Shown: in pieces, positions 52,257 through 63,150 of the stretch | How the letters are laid out: each line of letters opens with the position of its first letter | Numbering within the stretch: the first letter of the stretch is position 1 | Assembly: GCA_023053685.1 (NCBI GenBank) | Contig: JALIGW010000059.1 | Location: 1,116,001-1,180,000 of the forward strand | DNA from: Diadophis punctatus similis | Lineage: Eukaryota > Chordata > Lepidosauria > Squamata > Dipsadidae | Length of the DNA: 64,000 nucleotides | Reading direction: 5' to 3' | The notes under the pieces: generated by a model | Database searches by the model: none | Told to the model about the DNA's origin: nothing | Seen by the model: the letters and a program-made list of their open reading frames with translations, nothing else | Made by a program: the position numbers and the translations under genes

Positions 52257-55200
52257 GGGTCTGGAAAGCCAAAATCTCGCAAAATTTTCAGATCCAAGCA
52301 TTCCCTGAGGAATTAGCCCAAGCCGTATCATAGAATTTACCTTACGACTCAATTCAGCCCGAAAACCTCTCTTTTGACACAGAGCTCAGAAATCAAAAAG
52401 AAACACATATCCATGTTCCCCAGGGTATGGAAAGCCGAATTCCCACACCATGTGCAGATCCGAGCTTTCCCTGAGGACTTAGCCCAAGGCATTTCTCAGA
52501 ATTTGCCATAGAACTCAATTCAGCCCGAAAACCTCACTTTTGACATAGAGCTCAGAAATGAAAAACAAACACATATCCATGTTCCCAAGGGTGTGGAAAG
52601 CCAAATTACCACACCATTTTCAGGTCCGAGTTTTCCCTGAGGAATTAGCCCAAGCCGTATCTCATAATTTGCCTTAGGACTCAATTATAACAGAAAACTT
52701 CACTTTTGACACAGAGCTCAGAAATGAAAAAGAAACACATATTCCTGTTCCCTAGGGTCGGGAAAGCCGAATTTTCACACCATTTTCAGATCCGTGCTTT
52801 CCCTGTGGATTTAGCCCAATGCGTATCTCAAAATTTACCTTACGACTCAATTCAGCCCGAGAACCTCACTTTTGACACAGAGCTCAGAAATGAAATAGAA
52901 ACACATATTCCTGTTCCCTAGGCTCTGGAAACACAAAATCTCACACAATTTTCAGATCCGAGCAATCCCTGAGGAATTAGCCCAAGCCGTATCATAGAAT
53001 CTATCTTACGACTCAATTCAGCCCGAAAACCTCACTTTTGACACAGAGCTCAGAAATGAAAAAGAAACACATATCCATGTTCCCCAGGGTATGGAAAACC
53101 GAATTCCCACACCATTTGCAGATCCGAGCATTCCCTGATGAATTAGCCCAAGCCGTATCATAGAATTTACCTTACGACTCAATTCAGCCCGAAAACCTCA
53201 CTTTTGACACAGAGCTCAGAAATGAAAAAGAAACACATACAGTATTCCTGTTCCCTAGGGTCTGGAAAGCCAAATTCTCACACCATTTTCAGATCCGAGC
53301 TTTCCCTATTGAGTTAGCCCAAGCCGTATCTCAGAATTTGCCTTGGGACTCAATTCAGCCAGAAAACTTCACTTTTGACACAGAGCTCAGAAATGAAAAA
53401 GAAACACATAGCCATGATCCCCAGGGTGTGGAAAGACAAAATCTCACACCATTTGCAGATCTGAGCTTTCCCTGAGGACTTAGCCCAAGGCGTTTCTCAG
53501 AATTTGCCATAGAACTCAATTCAGCCCGAAAACCTCACTTTTGACATAGAGCTCAGAAATGAAAAAGAAACACATATCCATGTTCCCCAGGGTGTGGAAA
53601 GCCAAATTACCACACCATTTTCAGGTCCGAGTTTTCCCTGAGGAATTAGCCCAAGCCGTATCTCATAATTTGCCTTAGGACTCAATTATAACAGAAAACT
53701 TCACTTTTGACACAGAGCTCAGAAATGAAAAAGAAACACATATTCCTGTTCCCTAGGGTCGGGAAAGCTGAATTTTCACACCATTTTCAGATCCGTGCTT
53801 TCCCTGCGGATTTAGCCCAATGCGTATCTCAAAATTTACCTTACGACTCAATTCAGCCCGAGAACCTCAATTTTGACACAGAGCTCAGAAATGAAATAGA
53901 AACACATATTCCTGTTCCCTAGGCTCTGGAAACACAAAATCTCACACAATTTTCAGATCCGAGCAATCCCTGAGGAATTAGCCCAAGCCGTATCATAGAA
54001 TTTATCTTACGACTCAATTCAGCCCGAAAACCTCACTTTTGACACAGAGCTCAGAAATGAAAAAGAAACACATATCCATGTTCCCCAGGGTATGGAAAAC
54101 CGAATAACCACACCATTTGCAGATCCGAGCATTCCCTGATGAATTAGCCCAAGCCGTATCATAGAATTTACCTTACGACTCAATTCAGCCCGAAAACCTC
54201 ACTTTTGACACAGAGCTCAGAAATGAAAAAGAAACACATACAGTATTCCTGTTCCCTAGGGTCTGGAAAGCCAAATTCTCACACCATTTTCAGATCCGAG
54301 CTTTCCCTGTTGAGTTAGCCCAAGCCGTATCTCAGAATTTCCCTTGGGACTCAATTCAGCCAGAAAACTTCACTTTTGACACAGAGCTCAGAAATGAAAA
54401 AGAAACACATAGCCATGATCCCCAGGGTGTGGAAAGACAAAATCTCACACCATTTTCAGATCCGAGCTTTCCCTGAGGAGTTAGCCAAAGGCCTATCTCA
54501 GAATTTGCCATAGAAATCAATTCAGCCAGAAACTTCACTTTTGACACAGAGCTCAGAAATGAAAAAGAAACACATATCCATGTTCCCCAGGGTGTGGAAA
54601 GCCAAATTACCACACTCTTTTCAGGTCCTAGTTTTCCCTGAGGAATTAGCCAAAGCCGTATCTCATTATTTGCCTTAGGACTCAATTCAGCCAGAAAACT
54701 TCACTCTTGACACAGAGCTCAGAAATGAAAAAGAAATACATATTCATGTTAACTAGGGTCGGGAAAGCCAAATTTTCACACCATTTTCAGATCCGAGCAT
54801 TCCCTGAGGAATTAGCCCAAGCCGTATCATAGAATTTACCTTACGACTCAATTCAGCCCGAAAACCTCTCTTTTGACACAGAGCTCAGAAATCAAAAAGA
54901 AACACATATCCATGTTCCCCAGGGTATGGAAAGCCGAATTCCCACACCATTTGCCGATCCGAGCATTCCCTGAGGATTTAGCCCAAGGCGTTTCTCAGAA
55001 TTTGCCATAGAACTCAATTCAGCCCGAAAACTTCACTTTTGACACAGAGCTCAGAAATGAAAAAGAAACACATATTCATGTTCTGCAGGGTCTGGAAAGC
55101 CGAATTCTGACACCATTTTCAGATCCGAGCTTTCCCTGAGGAGTTAGCCCAAGGCGTTTCTCAGAATTTGCCATAGAACTCAATTCAGCCCGAAAACCTC

Positions 55201-55748
55201 ACTTTTGACACAGAGCTCAGAAATGAAAAAGAAACACATATTCCTGTTCCCTAGGGTTCGGAAAGCCAAATTTTCACACCATATTCAGATCCGAGCTTTC
55301 CCTGAGGAGTTAGCCCAAGGCGTATCATAGAATTTACTTTAAGACTCAATTCACCCCGAAAACCTCACTGTTGACACAGAGCTCAGAAATGAAAAAGAAA
55401 CACAAATTCATGTTCCCTAGACTCTGGAAAGAAAAATCTCACACAATTTTTAGATCCGAACTTTCCCTGATGAGTTAGCCCAAGCCTTATCATAGAATTT
55501 GCCTTAGAACTCAATTCAGCCAGAAAACTTCCCTTTTGACACAGAGCTCAGAAATGAAAAAGAAACACATATTCATGTTCCCAGGGTCTGGAAAGCCAAA
55601 TTCTCACACCATTTTCAGATCCGAGCTTTCCCTGAGGAGTTAGCCAAAGGCCTATCTCAGAATTTGCCATAGAAATCAATTCAGCCAGAAACTTCACTTT
55701 TGACACAGAGGTCAGAAATGAAAAAGAAACACATATCCATGTTCCCCA
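52257..55748 (+). repeat. 21-monomer tandem duplication, copy 2 (3,492 bp)
   Basis: Direct repeat of the preceding 3,326 bp plus exactly one extra monomer. Offsets are 3,326 bp up to about 54,050, then 3,492 bp (ACATACAG 50,744/54,236; GTTAAC 51,256/54,748), a difference of 166. The extra unit, about 54,050-54,215, is a GGGTATGGAAAACCG monomer with a private change CCGAATAACCACACC. The end at about 55,748 is where GTGTGGAAAGCCAAATTACC replaces the CTGGAAAGCC that begins the repeat. Confidence 0.83.
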
Positions 55749-58100
55749 GGGTGTGGAAAGCCAAATTACCACACTATTTTCAGCTCCTAGTTTTCCCTGA
55801 GGAATTAGCCAAAGCCGTATCTCATAATTTGCCTTAGGACTCAATTCAGCCAGAAAACTTCACTCTTGACACAGAGCTCAGAAATGAAAAAGAAATACAT
55901 ATTCATGTTAACTAGGGTCGGGAAAGCCAAATTTTCACACCATTTTCAGATCCGAGCATTCCCTGAGGAATTAGCCCAAGCCGTATCATAGAATTTACCT
56001 TACGACTCAATTCAGCCCGAAAACCTCTCTTTTGACACAGAGCTCAGAAATCAAAAAGAAACACATATCCATGTTCCCCAGGGTATGGAAAGCCGAATTC
56101 CCACACCATTTGCAGATCCGAGCTTTCCCTGAGGACTTAGCCCAAGGCGTTTCTCAGAATTTGCCATAGAACTCCATTCAGCCCGAAAACCTCACTTTTG
56201 ACATAGAGCTCAGAAATGAAAAACAAACACATATCTATGTTCCCCAGGGTGTGGAAAGCCAAATTACCACACCATTTTCAGGTCCGAGTTTTCCCTGAGG
56301 AATTAGCCCAAGCCGTATCTCATAATTTGCCTTAGGACTCAATTATAACAGAAAACTTCACTTTTGACACAGAGCTCAGAAATGAAAAAGAAACACATAT
56401 TCATGTTCTCCAGGGTCTGGAAAGCCGAATTCTGACACCATTTTCAGATCCGAGCTTTCCCTGAGGAGTTAGCCCAAGGCGTTTCTCAGAATTTGCCATA
56501 GAACTCAATTCAGCCCGAAAACCTCACTTTTGACACAGAGCTCAGAAATGAAAAAGAAACACATATTCCTGTTCCCTAGGGTTCGGAAAGCCAAATTTTC
56601 ACACCATATTCAGATCCGAGCTTTCCCTGAGGAGTTAGCCCAAGGCGTATCATAGAATTTACTTTAAGACTCAATTCACCCCGAAAACCTCACTGTTGAC
56701 ACAGAGCTCAGAAATGAAAAAGAAACACAAATTCATGTTCCCTAGACTCTGGAAAGAAAAATCTCACACAATTTTTAGATCCGAACTTTCCCTGACGAGT
56801 TAGCCCAAGCCTTATCATAGAATTTGCCTTAGAACTCAATTCAGCCAGAAAACTTCCCTTTTGACACAGAGCTCAGAAATGAAAAAGAAACACATATTCA
56901 TGTTCCCAGGGTCTGGAAAGCCAAATTCTCACACCATTTTCAGATCCGAGCTTTCCCTGAGGAATTAGCCCAAGGCGTTTCTCAGAATTTGCCATAGAAC
57001 TCAATTTTTACAGAAAACTTCACTTTTGACACAGAGCTCAGAAATGAAATAGAAACACATATCCATGTTCCCCAGGGTGTGGAAAGCCAAATTACCACAC
57101 CATTTTCAGGTCCGAGTTTTCCCTGAGGAATTAGCCCAAGCCGTATCTCATAATTTGCCTTAGGACTCAATTATAACAGAAAACTTCACTTTTGACACAT
57201 AGCTCAGAAATGAAAAAGAAACACATATTCATGTTCTCCAGGGTCTGGAAAGCCGAATTCTGACACCATTTTCAGATCCGAGCTTTCCCTGAGGAGTTAG
57301 CCCAAGGCGTTTCTCAGAATTTGCCATAGAACTCAATTCAGCCCGAAAACCTCACTTTTGACACAGAGCTCAGAAATGAAAAAGAAACACATATTCCTGT
57401 TCCCTAGGGTTCGGAAAGCCAAATTCTCACACAATTTTCATATCCGAGCTTTCCCTGAGGAGTTAGCCCAAGCCTTATCATAGAATTTGCCTTTGGACTC
57501 AATTCAGCCCGAAAACCTCACTTTTGACACAGAGCTCAGAAATGAAAAAGAAACACATATCCATGTTCCCCAGGGTATGGAAAACCGAATTCCCACACCA
57601 TTTGCCGATCCGAGCATTCCCTGAGGAATTAGCCCAAGCAGTATCATAGAATTTACCTTACGACTCAATTCAGCCCGAAAACCTCACTTTTGACACAGAG
57701 CTCAGAAATGAAAAAGAAACACATATCCATGTTCCCCAGGGTATGGAAAGCCGAATTCCCACACCATTTGCAGATCCGAGCTTTCCCTGAGGACTTAGCC
57801 CAAGGCGTTTCTCAGAATTTGCCATAGAACTCAATTCAGCCCGAAAACCTCACTTTTGACATAGAGCTCAGAAATGAAAAACAAACACATATCCATGTTC
57901 CCCAGGGTGTGGAAAGCCAAATTACCACACCATTTTCAGGTCCGAGTTTTCCCTGAGGAATTAGCCCAAGCCGTATCTCATAATTTGCCTTAGGACTCAA
58001 TTATAACAGAAAACTTCACTTTTGACACAGAGCTCAGAAATGAAAAAGAAACACATATTCATGTTCTCCAGGGTCTGGAAAGCCAAATTCTGACACCATT
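55749..58100 (+). repeat. Mosaic segment, first part matching 41.8-42.8 kb
   Basis: Up to about 56,720 it matches 41,800-42,770 at an offset of 13,952 bp (GTTAAC at 55,907 and 41,955). From 56,720 to 58,100 the same monomer subtypes occur in an order I did not find as a single long copy elsewhere. A private variant reads CTCAATTTTTACAG near 57,001. A hybrid monomer near 57,400-57,460 joins TTCCCTAGGGTTCGG to TTCTCACACAATTTTCATATC. Confidence 0.68.
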
Positions 58101-60588
58101 TTCAGATCCGAGCTCTCCCTGAGGAATTAGCCCAAGGCGTTTCTCAGAATTTGCCATAGAACTCAATTATAACAGAAAACTTCACTTTTGACACAGAGCT
58201 CAGAAATGAAATAGAAACACATATTCTTGTTCCCTAGGCTCTGGAAAGACAAAATCTCACACAATTTTCAGATCCGAGCTTTCCCTGAGGAGTTAGCCCA
58301 AGCCTTATCATAGAATTTGCCTTAGAACTCAATTCAGCCAGAAAACTTCCCTTTTGACACAGAGCTCAGAAATGAAAAAGAAACACATATTCATGTTCCC
58401 AGGGTCTGGAAAGCCAAATTCTCACACCATTTTCAGATCCGAGCTTTCCCTGAGGAATTAGCCCAAGGCGTTTCTCAGAATTTGCCATAGAACTCAATTA
58501 TAACAGAAAACTTCACTTTTGACACAGAGCTCAGAAATGAAATAGAAACACATATTCTTTCTTCCCTAGGCTCTGGAAAGACAAAATCTCACACAATTTT
58601 CAGATCCGAGCTTTCCCTGAGGAGTTATCCCAAGCCTTATCATAGAATTTACCTTACGACTCAATTCAGCCCGAAAACCTCACTTTTGACACAGAGCTCA
58701 GAAATGAAAAAGAAACACATATCCATGTTCCGCAGGGTATGGAAAACCGAATTCCCACACCATTTACCGATCCGAGCATTCTCTGAGGAATTAGCCCAAG
58801 CCGTATCATAGAATTTACCTTACGACTCAATTCAGCCCGAAAACCTCACTTTTGACACAGAGCTCAGAAATGAAAAAGAAACACATATCCATGTTCCCCA
58901 GGGTCTGGAAAGGCAAAATCTCACAAAATTTTCAGATCCAAGCATTCCCTGAGGAATTAGCCCAAGCCGTAATATAGAATTTACCTTACGACTCAATTCA
59001 GCCTGAAAACCTCTCTTTTGACACAGAGCTCAGAAATCAAAAAGAAACACATATCCATGTTCCCCAGGGTATGGAAAGCCGAATTCCCACACCATTTGCA
59101 GATCTGAGCTTTCCCTGAGGACTTAGCCCAAGGCGTTTCTCAGAATTTGCCATAGAACTCCATTCAGCCCGAAAACCTCACTTTTGACATAGAGCTCAGA
59201 AATGAAAAAGAAACACATATCCATGTTCCCCAGGGTGTGGAAAGCCAAATTACCACACCATTTTCAGGTCCGAGTTTTCCCTGAGGAATTAGCCCAAGCC
59301 GTATCTCATAATTTGCCTTAGGACTCAATTATAACAGAAAACTTCACTTTTGACACATAGCTCAGAAATGAAAAAGAAACACATATTCATGTTCTCCAGG
59401 GTCTGGAAAGCTGAATTCTCACACCATTTTCAGATCTGAGCTTTCCCTGCGGAGTTAGCCCAAGCCGTATCTCATAATTTGCCTTAGGATTCAATTCAAC
59501 CAGAAAACTTCACTTTTGACACAGAGCTCAGAAATGAAAGAGAAACACATATTCATGTTCCCCAGGGTCTGGAAAGCCAAAATCTCACAAAATTTTCAGA
59601 TCCAAGCATTCCCTGAGGAATTAGCCCAAGCCGTATCATAGAATTTACCTTACGACTCAATTCAGCCCGAAAACCTCTCTTTTGACACAGAGCTCAGAAA
59701 TCAAAAAGAAACACATATCCATGTTCCCCAGGGTATGGAAAGCCGAATTCCCACACCATTTGCAGATCCGAGCTTTCCCTGAGGACTTAGCCCAAGGCGT
59801 TTCTCAGAATTTGCCATAGAACTCAATTCAGCCCGAAAACCTCACTTTTGACATAGAGCTCAGAAATGAAAAACAAACACATATCCATGTTCCCCAGGGT
59901 GTGGAAAGCCAAATTACCACACCATTTTCAGGTCCGAGTTTTCCCTGAGGAATTAGCCCAAGCCGTATCTCATAATTTGCCTTAGGACTCAATTATAACA
60001 GAAAACTTCACTTTTGACACAGAGCTCAGAAATGAAAACGAAACACATATTCATGTTCTCCAGGGTCTGGAAAGCCGAATTCTGACACCATTTTCAGATC
60101 CGAGCTTTCCCTGAGGAGTTAGCCCAAGGCGTTTCTCAGAATTTGCCATAGAACTCAATTCAGCCCGAAAACCTCACTTTTGACACAGAGCTCAGAAATG
60201 AAAAAGAAACACATATTCATGTTCCCTAGGGTTCGGAAAGCCAAATTTTCACACCATATTCAGATCCGAGCTTTCCCTGAGGAGTTAGCCCAAGGCGTAT
60301 CATAGAATTTACTTTAAGACTCAATTCACCCCGAAAACCTCACTGTTGACACAAAGCTCAGAAATGAAAAAGAAACACAAATTCATGTTCCCTAGACTCT
60401 GGAAAGAAAAATCTCACACAATTTTTAGATCCGAACTTTCCCTGACGAGTTAGCCCAAGCCTTATCATAGAATTTGCCTTAGAACTCAATTCAGCCAGAA
60501 AACTTCCCTTTTGACACAGAGCTCAGAAATGAAAAAGAAACACATATTCATGTTCCCAGGGTCTGGAAAGCCAAATTCTCACACCATT
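58101..60588 (+). repeat. 15-monomer tandem duplication, copy 1 (2,488 bp)
   Basis: Markers recur at 2,488 bp: TATTCTTTCTTCCC at 58,553/61,041, TTCCGCAGGGT at 58,728/61,216, and GAAAACGAAACAC near 60,034/62,522. Both copies share rare variants such as GTTATCCCAAGCC, GCCGTAATATAG, GAAAGAGAAACAC and AAAACGAAAC. The start is about 58,085-58,130; before it, one copy reads TGTTCTCCAGGG and the other TGTTCCCAGGG. The copy begins with the 5-monomer module also seen at 42-46 kb. Confidence 0.83.
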
Positions 60589-63150
60589 TTCAGATCCGAG
60601 CTTTCCCTGAGGAATTAGCCCAAGGCGTTTCTCAGAATTTGCCATAGAACTCAATTATAACAGAAAACTTCACTTTTGACACAGAGCTCAGAAATGAAAT
60701 AGAAACACATATTCTTGTTCCCTAGGCTCTGGAAAGACAAAATCTCACACAATTTTCAGATCCGAGCTTTCCCTGAGGAGTTAGCCCAAGCCTTATCATA
60801 GAATTTGCCTTAGAACTCAATTCAGCCAGAAAACTTCCCTTTTGACACAGAGCTCAGAAATGAAAAAGAAACACATATTCATGTTCCCAGGGTCTGGAAA
60901 GCCAAATTCTCACACCATTTTCAGATCCGAGCTTTCCCTGAGGAATTAGCCCAAGGCGTTTCTCAGAATTTGCCATAGAACTCAATTATAACAGAAAACT
61001 TCACTTTTGACACAGAGCTCAGAAATGAAATAGAAACACATATTCTTTCTTCCCTAGGCTCTGGAAAGACAAAATCTCACACAATTTTCAGATCCGAGCT
61101 TTCCCTGAGGAGTTATCCCAAGCCTTATCATAGAATTTACCTTACGACTCAATTCAGCCCGAAAACCTCACTTTTGACACAGAGCTCAGAAATGAAAAAG
61201 AAACACATATCCATGTTCCGCAGGGTATGGAAAACCGAATTCCCACACCATTTACCGATCCGAGCATTCCCTGAGGAATTAGCCCAAGCCGTATCATAGA
61301 ATTTACCTTACGACTCAATTCAGCCCGAAAACCTCACTTTTGACACAGAGCTCAGAAATGAAAAAGAAACACATATCCATGTTCCCCAGGGTCTGGAAAG
61401 GCAAAATCTCACAAAATTTTCAGATCCAAGCATTCCCTGAGGAATTAGCCCAAGCCGTAATATAGAATTTACCTTACGACTCAATTCAGCCTGAAAACCT
61501 CTCTTTTGACACAGAGCTCAGAAATCAAAAAGAAACACATATCCATGTTCCCCAGGGTATGGAAAGCCGAATTCCCACACCATTTGCAGATCTGAGCTTT
61601 CCCTGAGGACTTAGCCCAAGGCGTTTCTCAGAATTTGCCATAGAACTCCATTCAGCCCGAAAACCTCACTTTTGACATAGAGCTCAGAAATGAAAAAGAA
61701 ACACATATCCATGTTCCCCAGGGTGTGGAAAGCCAAATTACCACACCATTTTCAGGTCCGAGTTTTCCCTGAGGAATTAGCCCAAGCCGTATCTCATAAT
61801 TTGCCTTAGGACTCAATTATAACAGAAAACTTCACTTTTGACACATAGCTCAGAAATGAAAAAGAAACACATATTCATGTTCTCCAGGGTCTGGAAAGCT
61901 GAATTCTCACACCATTTTCAGATCTGAGCTTTCCCTGCGGAGTTAGCCCAAGCCGTATCTCATAATTTGCCTTAGGATTCAATTCAACCAGAAAACTTCA
62001 CTTTTGACACAGAGCTCAGAAATGAAAGAGAAACACATATTCATGTTCCCCAGGGTCTGGAAAGCCAAAATCTCACAAAATTTTCAGATCCAAGCATTCC
62101 CTGAGGAATTAGCCCAAGCCGTATCATAGAATTTACCTTACGACTCAATTCAGCCCGAAAACCTCTCTTTTGACACAGAGCTCAGAAATCAAAAAGAAAC
62201 ACATATCCATGTTCCCCAGGGTATGGAAAGCCGAATTCCCACACCATTTGCAGATCCGAGCTTTCCCTGAGGACTTAGCCCAAGGCGTTTCTCAGAATTT
62301 GCCATAGAACTCAATTCAGCCCGAAAACCTCACTTTTGACATAGAGCTCAGAAATGAAAAACAAACACATATCCATGTTCCCCAGGGTGTGGAAAGCCAA
62401 ATTACCACACCATTTTCAGGTCCGAGTTTTCCCTGAGGAATTAGCCCAAGCCGTATCTCATAATTTGCCTTAGGACTCAATTATAACAGAAAACTTCACT
62501 TTTGACACAGAGCTCAGAAATGAAAACGAAACACATATTCATGTTCTCCAGGGTCTGGAAAGCCGAATTCTGACACCATTTTCAGATCCGAGCTTTCCCT
62601 GAGGAGTTAGCCCAAGGCGTTTCTCAGAATTTGCCATAGAACTCAATTCAGCCCGAAAACCTCACTTTTGACACAGAGCTCAGAAATGAAAAAGAAACAC
62701 ATATTCATGTTCCCTAGGGTTCGGAAAGCCAAATTTTCACACCATATTCAGATCCGAGCTTTCCCTGAGGAGTTAGCCCAAGGCGTATCATAGAATTTAC
62801 TTTAAGACTCAATTCACCCCGAAAACCTCACTGTTGACACAGAGCTCAGAAATGAAAAAGAAACACAAATTCATGTTCCCTAGACTCTGGAAAGAAAAAT
62901 CTCACACAATTTTTAGATCCGAACTTTCCCTGACGAGTTAGCCCAAGCCTTATCATAGAATTTGCCTTAGAACTCAATTCAGCCAGAAAACTTCCCTTTT
63001 GACACAGAGCTCAGAAATGAAAAAGAAACACATATTCATGTTCCCAGGGTCTGGAAAGCCAAATTCTCACACCATTTTCAGATCCGAGCTTTCCCTGAGG
63101 AATTAGCCCAAGGCGTTTCTCAGAATTTGCCATAGAACTCAATTATAACA
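60589..63150 (+). repeat. 15-monomer tandem duplication, copy 2
   Basis: Direct repeat of the preceding unit. It ends near 63,154, where AACAGAAAACCTCACTGTTG replaces the expected AACAGAAAACTTCACTTTTG. Very few base differences were noticed; the first copy reads GACACAAAGCTCAG near 60,350 where this copy keeps GACACAGAGCTCAG, and ATTCTCTGAGG near 58,779 against ATTCCCTGAGG. Confidence 0.83.

Noticed and set aside
44841..53922. Plus-strand open frames of 65-96 codons
   Set aside because: Same reason: they start in GAAATGAAAAAG or similar places, cross one to two monomers and exist only in subtypes that have lost stops. They recur at exact duplication offsets such as 3,326 bp.
20174..57170. 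Minus-strand open frames of 62-109 codons with similar predicted proteins
   Set aside because: They are readings of the satellite monomer. The predicted peptide repeats the same phrase wherever a monomer lacks the usual stops, frames shift by one base per 166-bp unit, and near-identical neighbouring monomers are interrupted. No conserved domain or gene context is present.
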